A stretch of DNA of 64,000 nucleotides from positions 1 to 64,000 of the forward strand of contig NZ_JAINFJ010000007.1 in the NCBI RefSeq assembly GCF_019966595.1. The letters run 5' to 3'. Positions within the stretch are counted from its first letter, which is position 1. The number at the start of each line of letters is the position of its first letter. Shown piece after piece: positions 25,542-34,841 of the stretch. Under the pieces are notes generated by a model that did not search any database, was not told the origin of the DNA, and saw only the letters and a list, made by a program, of their open reading frames with translations. This DNA is from Oricola indica. GTDB lineage: Bacteria; Pseudomonadota; Alphaproteobacteria; Rhizobiales; Rhizobiaceae. The translations under genes were made by a program, and so were the position numbers.

Positions 25542-26468
25542 TCAAATCGCCGTCCGGTCGGCGCCCTTGAGCCCCAACATTGCGCGCGCGTCCGTCGGGG
25601 TCGCCACTTCCCGGCCCAGTTCCTCCACGATGCGACGGATCTTGGCGACCTGCTCGGCGTTCGAGGTCGCGAGCTTTCCGCGCGCGATCATGAGGCTGTC
25701 CTCCAGTCCGACGCGCACATGCCCGCCCATCGCGGCCGCCATGGTGGTCAGCGGAATCTGGTGGCGGCCAGCCGCGAGCACCGAAAAGGCGTAGTCCGAA
25801 CCGAACAGCTTGTCGGCGATCAGCTTCATGTGGCTCAGATTCTCCGGGTCGGGACCAATGCCGCCGAGGACGCCAAAAACGAACTGGATGAAGTATGGCG
25901 GCTTGATCAGGCCACGATCCGCGAAATGGCGAAGCATGTACAGGTGCCCGACATCGTAGCACTCGAATTCGAAGCGCGCGCCGCGCTCGACGCCGAGTTC
26001 CGTCAGGATACGCGCGATGTCGCGCGGGGTGTTCTTGAAAACCAGGTCGTCGGAGTTCTCGAGGAAGGGTTTCTCCCAGTCGTACTTCCAGTCGGAAATC
26101 TTCTCGGCCGCAGGATAGAGCGCGAAATTCATCGAGCCCATGTTGAGCGAACACATTTCGGGTTCGGCGCGCTTCGGCGCCTCCAGGCGCTCATCCAACG
26201 TCATGGTCGCGCTGCCGCCGGTGGATATGTTCATCACCGCGTCGCTGGCCTGCTTGATGCGCGGCAGGAAGGCCATGAAGTGATCGGGGGCGGCGGACGG
26301 CTTCCCGTTTTCGGGGTCGCGCGCATGCAGATGCAGGATCGCGGCGCCCGCTTCCGCCGCCGCGATCGACTGTTCGGCGATCTCGTTGGCGCTGACCGGC
26401 AAATGCGGCGACATGGACGGTGTGTGAATCGAGCCGGTGACGGCACAGGTGATGATGATTTTCGACAT
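25542..26468 (-). CDS. Beta-keto acid cleavage enzyme (BKACE/Kce family, DUF849)
   Basis: The 308-residue TIM-barrel protein belongs to the family that condenses a beta-keto acid with acetyl-CoA to give acetoacetate and a new CoA ester. Zinc ligands H46 and H48 (HLHARD) and the N-terminal TGSIHTPSMSPHLPV active-site stretch are clear. Founding members act on 3-keto-5-aminohexanoate from lysine fermentation, others on dehydrocarnitine. Here it sits between an aminotransferase and a GNAT, so an amino- or acetamido-substituted beta-keto acid is plausible. This enzyme is the least expected member of a polyamine operon. Confidence 0.87.
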   Translation of the reverse strand: MSKIIITCAVTGSIHTPSMSPHLPVSANEIAEQSIAAAEAGAAILHLHARDPENGKPSAAPDHFMAFLPRIKQASDAVMNISTGGSATMTLDERLEAPKRAEPEMCSLNMGSMNFALYPAAEKISDWKYDWEKPFLENSDDLVFKNTPRDIARILTELGVERGARFEFECYDVGHLYMLRHFADRGLIKPPYFIQFVFGVLGGIGPDPENLSHMKLIADKLFGSDYAFSVLAAGRHQIPLTTMAAAMGGHVRVGLEDSLMIARGKLATSNAEQVAKIRRIVEELGREVATPTDARAMLGLKGADRTAI

Positions 26469-26476
26469 GGTAACCG

Positions 26477-27832
26477 TCAGGCGCTCAGCGGCATGGCCGC
26501 GCCCACTTCATCCGTGAACTGCCTCAAGGAGCGATCGAGCATGTCCATGATCTCCCCGATCTGGCTCTCGTTCACGATCATCGGCGGACAGACGAGGATG
26601 TGATCGCCGTCCACGCCGCCGCGCGTGCGCCGGGAATAGACGATCAGGCCGTTCTCATAGGCGATATCGACGAAGCGGGCATAGGCATTCAGGGACGCGG
26701 GAAGCGGCGCCATGGTGCGCCGGTCGCCGACGAATTCGAACGCCAGCAGCAGCCCCTTGCCGCGAACATCGCCAATGATCGCATAGCGTTGCATCAGATC
26801 CTGGAGCCGGGATTTCAGGACATCACCCATGGTTTCGGCATTGGCGACCAGGCCCTGCCGCTCGATCTCGTCCAGAACCGCCAGACCGGCAGCGCAGGCC
26901 AGCGGATTGCCGGCATAGGTGTAACCATGCTGGAACCCCCCGGTGTCGAGCACCGGCTCGACCAGCCGGTCATGTGCCGCCATTGCGCCGAGTGGCACGT
27001 ATCCGGCGGCGAAGCCTTTCGACATCACGACGATGTCCGGCTCCATGTTCCAGTGTTCGCCGGCGAGGAATTTTCCGGTCCGCCCTGCCCCCGTCATCAC
27101 TTCGTCGAGGATCAGCAGCACGCCGTATTCGCGGCATATCTGCTGCACGCGTTCCATGTAGCCTTTCGGCGGCACCAGCGCGCCGGTGGACGCCCCGCCA
27201 ACCGGCTCGACGAAAAAGGCGAGAACGGTCTCGGGACCCTCTTCCAGAATCTTCTGCTCGAGCATGTCAGCGTAATGGATCCCCGTCGCCTCATCTTCCG
27301 GATCGAGGCCGTCGAGATAGGCGCGCGGCGCGGGCACTTTCGGCATCGAGCGCATCATCGGCTCGAAGGGGTCGGTCAGAGGCTGATAGCCCGTAATCGC
27401 CAGGGCGCCGAGCGTGGAGCCATGATAGGAAGGATAGCGAGATATCACTTTCCAGCGCGTCCCCTGCCCGGTGGCCAACGCATATTGGCGCGCCAGTTTG
27501 GTCGCGCTTTCGACGGCTTCAGAGCCGCCGGAAACGAAAAATATCCGGTCTAATCCCTCGGGCGTCAGCGTCGCCGTCTTCGCGGCCAGCTTTTCGGACG
27601 CCTCGGTCTCGAAATGCAGCCGGTAGCCGAAGGTGGATTTCTCCATCTGCAGGCGCATGGCGGCGAGAACATTCTCGTTGGAATGGCCGATATTGCAGAC
27701 CATCGCGCCGGAGGATCCGTCGAGATAGCGCTTGCCGTCGACATCCCACATATAGATGCCGCGGGCCTGGTCGAGCACCGGTTTGCGCCGGCGCGTCTGA
27801 TAGAAGAGATGGCTCTTTTGCTGGTTCGCCAT
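26477..27832 (-). CDS. Class III PLP-dependent aminotransferase
   Basis: The 451-residue fold-type I aminotransferase likely moves the terminal amino group of a diamine or omega-amino acid to pyruvate or 2-oxoglutarate. PLP contacts include D243 (LILDEVMTG) and the Schiff-base lysine K272 (VVMSKGFAAGY), with GSEAVE near residue 103. It starts 21 bases after the transporter ATPase and ends eight bases before the BKACE gene. Close paralogues act on beta-alanine, GABA, taurine or putrescine, so the exact substrate is open. Confidence 0.88.
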   Translation of the reverse strand: MANQQKSHLFYQTRRRKPVLDQARGIYMWDVDGKRYLDGSSGAMVCNIGHSNENVLAAMRLQMEKSTFGYRLHFETEASEKLAAKTATLTPEGLDRIFFVSGGSEAVESATKLARQYALATGQGTRWKVISRYPSYHGSTLGALAITGYQPLTDPFEPMMRSMPKVPAPRAYLDGLDPEDEATGIHYADMLEQKILEEGPETVLAFFVEPVGGASTGALVPPKGYMERVQQICREYGVLLILDEVMTGAGRTGKFLAGEHWNMEPDIVVMSKGFAAGYVPLGAMAAHDRLVEPVLDTGGFQHGYTYAGNPLACAAGLAVLDEIERQGLVANAETMGDVLKSRLQDLMQRYAIIGDVRGKGLLLAFEFVGDRRTMAPLPASLNAYARFVDIAYENGLIVYSRRTRGGVDGDHILVCPPMIVNESQIGEIMDMLDRSLRQFTDEVGAAMPLSA

Positions 27833-27853
27833 GCGAGTCGTCCGAAATGAAAA

Positions 27854-28933
27854 TCAGGTGGCCGGCAGCGCGGCGCAGTCGCGTGGACGCAGCCGCAGGG
27901 AGACGGGCGCGCCTTCGTCGAAGGGGTGCTCGTCAATCATGTTGATGGCCTGAAGCTGACGGTCGCCGGCACGCACGAAATAGCGCACTGCCTGCCCCTG
28001 GTAATCGACGGCTTCGACCGTCCCATCGACCGCCACGGTTCCGTCGGCAGGCTCATCGCGGTTGGTCAGGAGCAGTTTTTCCGCGCGCAGCACCATCTTC
28101 GCCGGACCTTCGGATGCGACATCGGCCGCCTTCCTGCCGGGCACGGCAACACGGCCGAACACGTCGACATCGAGCATCAGGTCGTCGCCCTCACGGCCGA
28201 GCACCGTTGCGTCCATGATGTTGGATGCGCCGAGGAAATTGGCCACGAACTCGCTCGCAGGCGTGTTGTAGACTTCTTCTGGCGGTCCGACCTGCTCGAC
28301 GCGGCCAGCCGACATGACGACGATCCGGTCGGACATCGCCAAGGCTTCGGATTGGTCGTGCGTCACGAAGATGGTCGTCACTCCGATCCTTTCCTGGATT
28401 CGTTTCAGTTCCACGCGCATGTCCTCACGCAGATTGGCATCGAGCGCCGAAAGCGGTTCGTCCAGAAGCAGGACATCCGGCTCGATCACGATGGCACGGG
28501 CAAGCGCGATACGCTGTTGCTGGCCGCCGGACAACTGTTTTGGATAGCGGTCGCCGACGGACGGCAACTGAACGAGTTCGAGCGCATCCTGGACGCGTTT
28601 TCTCGCATCCTCTTTTGCCACGCCGCGATACTTCAAACCGAAGGCGACATTCTCGGCGATCGTCTTGTGCGGGAACAGTGCGTAATTCTGAAACACGAGC
28701 CCGAGATTTCGCTTGTGGATCGGCACGTCGTTCACCCGACGATCCTTGATGCGGATTTCGCCTTTGGACGGGTCGAGCAGCCCCGCGACCATCCGCAGCG
28801 TGGTCGTCTTGCCGCAGCCGGACGGGCCGAGCAGCGTGACGAAGCTCCCGTCGGGGATTTCGAGCGACGTCTTGTAGACGGCCGTGAAGTCGCCGAAGTG
28901 TTTCTCGATGTCAGTCAGGATAACAGAACTCAC
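27854..28933 (-). CDS. potA: ABC transporter ATPase, spermidine/putrescine type
   Basis: The 359-residue PotA-like ATPase has Walker A (G36PSGCGKTT44), Q-loop (LVFQNYALFPH), signature LSGGQQQR, Walker B (VLLLDEPLSALD), H-loop (VTHDQSEA) and a C-terminal TOBE domain (about 270-355). It drives import through PotB/PotC. The GTG at 28933 was chosen because GGAG lies eight bases upstream; a longer ORF from 29080 would run through the hairpin and into potD. It follows potD after a strong stem-loop. Confidence 0.9.
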   Translation of the reverse strand: MSSVILTDIEKHFGDFTAVYKTSLEIPDGSFVTLLGPSGCGKTTTLRMVAGLLDPSKGEIRIKDRRVNDVPIHKRNLGLVFQNYALFPHKTIAENVAFGLKYRGVAKEDARKRVQDALELVQLPSVGDRYPKQLSGGQQQRIALARAIVIEPDVLLLDEPLSALDANLREDMRVELKRIQERIGVTTIFVTHDQSEALAMSDRIVVMSAGRVEQVGPPEEVYNTPASEFVANFLGASNIMDATVLGREGDDLMLDVDVFGRVAVPGRKAADVASEGPAKMVLRAEKLLLTNRDEPADGTVAVDGTVEAVDYQGQAVRYFVRAGDRQLQAINMIDEHPFDEGAPVSLRLRPRDCAALPAT

Positions 28934-28960
28934 AGGCTCTTCTCCGGTCGCGGCTTGAGG

Positions 28961-28987
28961 CTCCCCGCCGCGCGAGGCGGCGGGGAG
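28961..28987 (-). other. Strong intercistronic stem-loop between potD and potA
   Basis: CTCCCCGCCGC (28961-28971) and GCGGCGGGGAG (28977-28987) form a perfect, G+C-rich eleven-base stem with a five-base loop directly after the potD stop. No T tract follows in the direction of transcription. It probably guards the 3' end of the binding-protein message and partly attenuates the downstream genes. Confidence 0.7.
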
Positions 28988-29003
28988 TGCGTTTAACGAG
29001 GGA

Positions 29004-30146
29004 TCAGTATCCCTTCTGGACCCGGCCGAACATTTTCGACCAATCGGCCTCGTGGCCGTTCCAGTATTCGGGATCGGCAAAGGTCAGCCCGGACAGTGTG
29101 CCGGTCGGATCGAATGCCGGCAGCGTCGGGATCTTGTCGCCGAGATCGACCTTTGTCGGGTCGAGTGCGGGCGGATAATTCTGGCCTTCCGCGACGGCGA
29201 TGGACGTCTCCGGCGCCAGCATGAAGTTCAGCAGTTCCTCGCAGGCTTCCATCGGCGAGCCCTTGATGACGAACAGGCACTCCTGCCAGCCGAAGCCGTT
29301 GGGAGGATCCATGTAGCCGATGTCGTGGCCCTGCTCCTGCAGCGCGTAGATACGTCCGGACCAGCCTTCGGTGACGTAGATTTCCTCCTCGGCGAGAAGG
29401 CTCATCAATTCGGCGCCCGAGGTCCAGTATTTCAGGGCCAGATCGCGGTGCGCCCGGACGGCATCCCACATCGCATCGACATCGGTCGCGCCATTCGGAT
29501 CCTGCCCGGTCTGCAGCGCCGCGTACCACATGCGGGTGCGCCAGTCGGCCCAGCCGCCGATCTTTCCCTTGTAGGCATCGTCGATCAGGATCTTCGCGCC
29601 CTTTTCCTTCATCTCCTCGTCAGAGATGTGCTTGCGATTGTAGGCGAGGCCCGTCGTACCGTAGTCATAGGGCACACAGGACAGCTTTCCGTCGGTGATC
29701 TTGCGGAACACGTCATTCAGTTTCGGGATGACGTATTGCAGGTTCGGGATATTGTCTTCGTTGAGCTCCGACGTCAGCCCCAGACCGTGATACCGCGCAT
29801 AGTCGAACACGCCCGAGAGGTGGGCGATGTTGTATTCGCCGGGCTGGCTCGCCTTGACGCGGGAGAGATACTCGTCGCCGCCGCCGAACGTTCCGTCGAC
29901 CACGGTGACACCGGTCTTCTCCGTGAACGGGTCGAAGGCATATTCGCGGAACGCTTCGGAAACGACGCCGCCCCAGCCGTCGAAGCGCACTTCCTTGACG
30001 TCCTGGGCGTGGGCGAATTTCGCGAAGGGCGTCTGCACCCCGTATGCGAGACCGGCCGCGCCGATCAGGCCCAGGAACTTGCGCCGCTCCATGTCGCCAT
30101 TCCTGTAGCGCTCGAGCAGCCTTCCGTATCGCTTGGTGTTGTCCAT
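29004..30146 (-). CDS. potD: Periplasmic polyamine-type binding protein, Tat-exported
   Basis: The 380-residue PotD/PotF-like protein binds the substrate for PotABC. Its N-terminus carries a twin-arginine signal, E-R-R-K-F-L-G at residues 20-26, followed by a hydrophobic stretch and a likely cleavage site after AHA (about residue 47). So it is probably exported folded through Tat, which is less usual than Sec for PotD. The ATG at 30146 follows AAGGAG with seven bases between; an in-frame TTG at 30161 is too close to that site. The WGG motif near residue 58 is typical of polyamine-type binders. Confidence 0.88.
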   Translation of the reverse strand: MDNTKRYGRLLERYRNGDMERRKFLGLIGAAGLAYGVQTPFAKFAHAQDVKEVRFDGWGGVVSEAFREYAFDPFTEKTGVTVVDGTFGGGDEYLSRVKASQPGEYNIAHLSGVFDYARYHGLGLTSELNEDNIPNLQYVIPKLNDVFRKITDGKLSCVPYDYGTTGLAYNRKHISDEEMKEKGAKILIDDAYKGKIGGWADWRTRMWYAALQTGQDPNGATDVDAMWDAVRAHRDLALKYWTSGAELMSLLAEEEIYVTEGWSGRIYALQEQGHDIGYMDPPNGFGWQECLFVIKGSPMEACEELLNFMLAPETSIAVAEGQNYPPALDPTKVDLGDKIPTLPAFDPTGTLSGLTFADPEYWNGHEADWSKMFGRVQKGY

Positions 30147-30182
30147 CGTGATCTCCTTCAAGAACCTGTTTGGCGGGAGCGG

Positions 30183-30968
30183 TTATCCGCCGCTTTTTCG
30201 GGCGAGTTGTCGGGCAATCGCGGCTCCCAGAAGCGGCAGCCCGACAGTAAGCACGATCATCACCGTGCCGAGCGCGTTGATCTCCGGCGAGATCGAATTG
30301 CGCAGCATGGCAAAAATCTGGGTGGGAACGGTCTCCACGCCGCCCGGCTTCCAGAAAAGGGTGCCGGTGATGTCGTCGAAACTTATGGTGAATGCGAACA
30401 GCCCGCCCGCCAGCACGGCCGGCAGCATCAGGGGCAGCGTCACCTCGAAAAAGGTCTGGACCGGGCTCGCACCGAGACTCAACGCCGCTTCCTCGATGTC
30501 GCGCCGGATGGCGACCAAACGCGCCTGAACGACGAGGACAACGAAGGGCAAGGTGAAGATCACGTGGCCGAAAAGCAGCAGCGCGAAGCTCTTGTTGATC
30601 GACATGAAATTGAGAAAGAGCAGCAGCGCCACGGCCAGAACGACCTCCGGGACGAGGATCGGCGCAATCAGCAAGGTCGAGATCAGGTTGGAGCCCGGCA
30701 CCCGGTAACGGACGAGCGCTAGGCTCGCCAGCACGCCGAGCGTGGTCGAGATCAGAGCCGTGAGCGCACCGAGGATCATCGAGGTCCGAAATGCCCGCAG
30801 GATCGCCTCGTTCTGCGCAAGCTCCACGAACCAGCGTATCGAAAAGCCGGTCATCGGAAAGGAACCGAACTGGCTCGCATTGAAGCTCAGCAGGACCACG
30901 ACGGCGACCGGCAGGAACATGAAGAGATAGACGAGCAGCGTCCAGAAACGGATGAGTTGCCAACCCAT
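30183..30968 (-). CDS. potC: ABC transporter permease, spermidine/putrescine type (PotC)
   Basis: The 261-residue inner-membrane permease has six predicted helices and an EAA-type loop (EEAALSLGASPVQTFFEVTLP, about residues 143-163). It pairs with PotB. Its ATG overlaps the potB stop as TAATG, giving translational coupling. A longer ORF reaching 31253 lies inside potB and is ignored. The C-terminus is short and basic. Confidence 0.88.
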   Translation of the reverse strand: MGWQLIRFWTLLVYLFMFLPVAVVVLLSFNASQFGSFPMTGFSIRWFVELAQNEAILRAFRTSMILGALTALISTTLGVLASLALVRYRVPGSNLISTLLIAPILVPEVVLAVALLLFLNFMSINKSFALLLFGHVIFTLPFVVLVVQARLVAIRRDIEEAALSLGASPVQTFFEVTLPLMLPAVLAGGLFAFTISFDDITGTLFWKPGGVETVPTQIFAMLRNSISPEINALGTVMIVLTVGLPLLGAAIARQLARKSGG

Positions 30969-31834
30969 TAGCCGAGCCCCTTCATCAATTGCGCCATGCC
31001 GAGATAGCGGTTGTAGATGAGCACCAGGGCACCGAGGACGGCCAGCAGCATGAGCGACAGCGCCGAGCCAAGCGGCCAGTTGAGCTGCGTGATGATTGCC
31101 TCGAAAACCAGATTGGCGAACATAGCGTCCGTCGGTCCGCCGAGTACGAGCGGCGTGATATAGGTGCCGGCTCCGAGCACGAAGCAAAGAAGGCCGCCTG
31201 CCGCGAGGCCGGGCAGCGACAGCGGCAAAGTCACCTCGGTGAAGGCCTGCCACCGGGTGGCGCCCAGAGAATTGGCCGCATCCTCCAGCGTCTCGTCGAT
31301 CCCGTCGAGGCTGACGAAGACGTTGAGAATCATGAAGGGTAGCAGGAAGTGGACGAGGCCGAGAATGACCGTCGTCTCGTTATAGAGCATCTGGATCGGC
31401 TCATCGATGATTCCGACCCCGATCAGGACCGAATTCAGGGCGCCCGAGACGCCGAGAATGTTGATCCAGCTCATCGTCCGGATGATGTAGCTGATCCAGA
31501 AGGGCAACATCAGGAGCAGCAGCAGGATCGCCTTGTTGCCGCGCGAGCGTGCGATGAAATAGGCGGCCGGATATCCCATCAGCGCGCAGACGATCGTGGT
31601 GATCCCCGCGATCTTGAGCGTGTTGAGGAGGATATCGCGATAGAACGAGTCCGTGAGGGCTTCCTGCCAGTTATCGAGAAAGAAGCCGGCCTGGTCGGCC
31701 CCGGTCGCGGTGCGAAGCCAGAACGAATACACGACTATGAAGCCGAGCGGCACGAAGAGCAGCAGAATGATCGCCGTCAGAGCCGGCGACAGCAATATCC
31801 AGGGTTGACGCGCCTCGCGGCTTTCGACCGACAT
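30968..31834 (-). CDS. potB: ABC transporter permease, spermidine/putrescine type (PotB)
   Basis: The 288-residue permease is the first gene of the nine-gene operon. It has six helices and a clear EAA-type loop (EDAANSLGATRWQAFTEVTLP, about residues 182-202). With PotC it forms the channel for the binding protein's ligand. The gene order potB-potC-potD-potA differs from the E. coli potABCD order but is common in alphaproteobacteria. Confidence 0.88.
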   Translation of the reverse strand: MSVESREARQPWILLSPALTAIILLLFVPLGFIVVYSFWLRTATGADQAGFFLDNWQEALTDSFYRDILLNTLKIAGITTIVCALMGYPAAYFIARSRGNKAILLLLLMLPFWISYIIRTMSWINILGVSGALNSVLIGVGIIDEPIQMLYNETTVILGLVHFLLPFMILNVFVSLDGIDETLEDAANSLGATRWQAFTEVTLPLSLPGLAAGGLLCFVLGAGTYITPLVLGGPTDAMFANLVFEAIITQLNWPLGSALSLMLLAVLGALVLIYNRYLGMAQLMKGLG

Positions 31835-31896
31835 TCAGGGTCCTCGGCTTTCGCGGAAGCCTTGACATTGAAGCGCAGGAGACCATCAATCAAATA

Positions 31897-31918
31897 GATA
31901 ATCGCAATTATCATTATA
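31897..31918. promoter_or_regulatory. GATAAT-N4-ATTATC dyad and potB -10 box in the lysR/potB divergent region
   Basis: GATAAT (31897-31902) and ATTATC (31907-31912) are a perfect inverted repeat with four bases between, fitting the T-N11-A pattern bound by LysR proteins. On the minus strand a TATAAT -10 box (31913-31918) abuts it, so the dyad lies at the start of the potB transcript. A TTGACA at 31862-31867 with a weak ATCAAT 17 bases on may serve lysR. Binding by the adjacent LysR protein is inferred. Confidence 0.5.
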
Positions 31919-31928
31919 GGTTTGATCT

Positions 31929-32900
31929 ATGATGGACGCCATCGCTCCTTCCCGCCCCGCGGAACGCCTCGTCCGCGATCTCGACTGGAACCTCCTGCGA
32001 ACCTTCGTCGTTCTGGCGGAATCGCGCTCCGTCACGGAGGCCGCAGGAAAGCTGCGGCTGGCCCAACCCTCGGTTTCCACCGCGCTCAAGCGTCTCGAAA
32101 CCAATATCGGAAAGAAACTGATCGAACGGTCGCCCGGCCGCTTCAAGCTCACCCGCGCCGGCGAGTTGCTTTACCGTGAAGCCATCGACATCCAGGGCGC
32201 GATCTTCCGCCTGTCGACGCTGATGCGCGACGTCACCGACGAGGTGCAGGGCCATGTGAAGATCGCGGTTGCGAGCCACGTCATCTGCCCGGTCTTCGAC
32301 GAGGCGCTGGCGCATTTCCACGCCAAGCATCCCAAGGCGACGCTTTCGATCGACGTCGATACCAGCCGCGAGGCGATCGCCGCGGTGACCGCACGCAGCG
32401 CCACTTTCGCCATCTGCCTCGTCCGCGAGCGCAATCCGAAGCTCGAATATCGCCGCCTCTATCGCGAGTTTTTCGGGCTGTTCTGCGGGCCGCCGCATCC
32501 GCTTTTCGGGCGCAAGGGCCTGACACAAGCCGATCTCTCGGGGCATGCGTCGGTATCCTTCGAGACAGATCGGCTGCACGATGTGCTGAAACCCGTCACC
32601 CTCATGCGGGCCGAAGCCGACCTCGGCGACCGCATTGTCGGCACGTCGAGCCACCTCGAAGAGGTCCGCCGCATGATCATTGCGGGTCTCGGCATCGGCC
32701 CCCTCCCCGTTCACGTCGCCCAGCGCGACGTCGCCGCCGGGCAGCTGTGGCATCTGCCGCCCTACGACAAGATGCCGGAAATCGACGTGCATGTGGTCTG
32801 GAACCCGCAAGCCAATCTCAATCGCGCCGAGCAATCCCTGCTGGAGGAATTGCTGGAGCGTATCGAGACGATCCCGATCGAGGAGCGCACGTACCTCTGA
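31929..32900 (+). CDS. LysR-family transcriptional regulator
   Basis: The 323-residue regulator has an N-terminal winged helix (about residues 18-78, with SVTEAAGKLRLAQPSVSTALKRLE) and a C-terminal periplasmic-binding-like effector domain. It is transcribed divergently from the potB-to-ridA operon with a 94-base gap, the classic position for a LysR activator of the neighbouring operon. The effector is probably the imported amine or an intermediate. Two adjacent ATGs (31929 and 31932) could serve as start. Confidence 0.88.
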   Translation: MMDAIAPSRPAERLVRDLDWNLLRTFVVLAESRSVTEAAGKLRLAQPSVSTALKRLETNIGKKLIERSPGRFKLTRAGELLYREAIDIQGAIFRLSTLMRDVTDEVQGHVKIAVASHVICPVFDEALAHFHAKHPKATLSIDVDTSREAIAAVTARSATFAICLVRERNPKLEYRRLYREFFGLFCGPPHPLFGRKGLTQADLSGHASVSFETDRLHDVLKPVTLMRAEADLGDRIVGTSSHLEEVRRMIIAGLGIGPLPVHVAQRDVAAGQLWHLPPYDKMPEIDVHVVWNPQANLNRAEQSLLEELLERIETIPIEERTYL

Positions 32901-33029
32901 GCGGCGCAAAGGCGTCGCCTTTCCACGTCCGATTGTCCGCATGCGATTGCGCGGTATCGCAGCGCTGCCTAATGCTGGAAGCATTCATCCGCGATTCCCC
33001 TCAAGCGCCCCGGCGGCGACCGAGTTTTC

Positions 33030-34832
33030 ATGCCCAGCAAACACGCCGTTCTCAAAGACGTCTTCGGTTTCGATACCTTCCGTCCCGGACAGGAGGAAAT
33101 CGTCAACTGTCTGCTCGAGGACCGCAATGTGCTCGCGGTCATGCCGACCGGTGCAGGCAAGTCCCTCACCTATCAGGTGCCGGCGCTGGTCAAGGGTGGA
33201 CTGACCGTGGTCGTCTCCCCGCTCGTCGCACTCATGCAGGATCAGGTCGCGGCGCTGAAACTTGCCGGGGTCGCGGCGGAGTCGATCAACTCCGCTGCCA
33301 GCCGCGACGACAACGTCGCGATCTGGCGCCGCGTCGCGTCAGGCCAGGTCCGTATCCTGTACATGGCGCCGGAGCGGCTGATGACGGATCGCATGATCGC
33401 CGCGCTGCAAAAGATCGGGGTCACGCTTTTCGCCATCGACGAAGCGCATTGCATTTCACAATGGGGCGCATCCTTCCGGCCGGAATACGACATGCTGCAA
33501 AACCTGCGCACCGCCTTTCCGGGGGTCCCGATCGGGGCCGTGACCGCGACTGCCGACGAGGCAACCCGCCGCGACATCGCAGAGAAGCTCTTTGCCGGAA
33601 ACGCGGCGCAGTTTGTCGCCGGTTTCGACCGGCCCAATATCAGCCTCGCCGTCGAGCCAAAAGCCAATATGAAGAAGCAGTTGCTGGCTTTTCTTGACGG
33701 CCGCAGCCAGCAGAGCGGTATCGTCTACGCCCTGTCGCGCAAGAGCAGCGAGGAACTGGCTACATTCCTTTGCGAAAACGGCTACCGCGCGGTGCCCTAC
33801 CATGCCGGCCTTTCCTCCGAACAACGCGCGGAGACGCAAAACCTTTTCATGACGGAAAGCGGCGTGATCGTGTGCGCGACCATCGCCTTCGGAATGGGTA
33901 TCGACAAGCCGGATGTGCGCTTCGTTTTCCATGCGGATCTACCCGGCTCGCTCGACGCCTATTACCAGGAGATCGGACGTGCGGGCCGTGACGGCGATCC
34001 AGCGGATGCGCACATGGTGTTCGGCCTGCAGGACATCACCATGCGCCGCCGCTTCATCGACGACGAGAACGGGAGCGATGAAAGGCTCCGGCGCGAGCAC
34101 AAACGCCTCGATGCGCTGGTGGCCTATTGCGAGGCGCCGACCTGTCGCCGCCAGAGCCTTCTTTCCTATTTCGGCGAGGAATCGGAGCCCTGCGGCAATT
34201 GCGATGTCTGCCTCAACCCGGTCGAGACCGTCGATGGCGCGGAAGATGCGCGCAAGATCCTGTTTGCCGCGCAAATGACCGGCGAACGATTCGGCGCGAC
34301 CCACCTGGTCGACCTCCTTCTGGGCAAGGCCAATGAGAAGGCGCAGGCGCAGGGCCATACTGAGCTTTCGGTATTCGCGGCGGGACGCAACCATCCCCGA
34401 CCGGTCTGGCAATCCCTGATCCGGCAACTCGTCGGCGGCGGGTTCCTGACCCTCGATGTCGCGGGCTATGGCGGTCTTTCGATCGCGCCAAAGGGGCATG
34501 CGCTGCTGAACGGCGAAGCCGAATTCCGCTACCGGCCCGACATGATCCGCAGCGCAAAGAGCAAGTCGAGGGCCAGTGTCGCCGCGGAGATGGATGCCGA
34601 CGTCCCGCAGCCCCTCCTGCAGCGCCTGAAAGCCCGCCGCACCGATCTCGCGCGCGAGCGCTCGGTCCCCGCCTACGTCATCTTTCCCGACAAGACACTG
34701 ATCGAAATGGCGAAATCCCAGCCTGCCGACCGCCGCGACTTTGCACGACTGCATGGTGTCGGCGAAGCCAAGCTCGAGCGTTTCGCGGATGCGTTCCTGG
34801 ACGAGATCAGGCTCTATGCACAGGAAGGCTGA
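33030..34832 (+). CDS. recQ: ATP-dependent DNA helicase RecQ
   Basis: The 600-residue 3'-5' helicase acts in recombination and fork repair. It has Walker A (PTGAGKS, residues 39-45), IDEAHCISQWG (motif II), the later helicase motifs ending QEIGRAGRDG, a four-Cys zinc site (CxxxxxL..., then CGNCDVC, about residues 370-392), a winged-helix RQC domain and a C-terminal HRDC domain (about 520-598). The length is normal. The gene stands alone between lysR and the convergent transglutaminase operon. Confidence 0.93.
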   Translation: MPSKHAVLKDVFGFDTFRPGQEEIVNCLLEDRNVLAVMPTGAGKSLTYQVPALVKGGLTVVVSPLVALMQDQVAALKLAGVAAESINSAASRDDNVAIWRRVASGQVRILYMAPERLMTDRMIAALQKIGVTLFAIDEAHCISQWGASFRPEYDMLQNLRTAFPGVPIGAVTATADEATRRDIAEKLFAGNAAQFVAGFDRPNISLAVEPKANMKKQLLAFLDGRSQQSGIVYALSRKSSEELATFLCENGYRAVPYHAGLSSEQRAETQNLFMTESGVIVCATIAFGMGIDKPDVRFVFHADLPGSLDAYYQEIGRAGRDGDPADAHMVFGLQDITMRRRFIDDENGSDERLRREHKRLDALVAYCEAPTCRRQSLLSYFGEESEPCGNCDVCLNPVETVDGAEDARKILFAAQMTGERFGATHLVDLLLGKANEKAQAQGHTELSVFAAGRNHPRPVWQSLIRQLVGGGFLTLDVAGYGGLSIAPKGHALLNGEAEFRYRPDMIRSAKSKSRASVAAEMDADVPQPLLQRLKARRTDLARERSVPAYVIFPDKTLIEMAKSQPADRRDFARLHGVGEAKLERFADAFLDEIRLYAQEG

Positions 34833-34841
34833 GGTGTCGCG

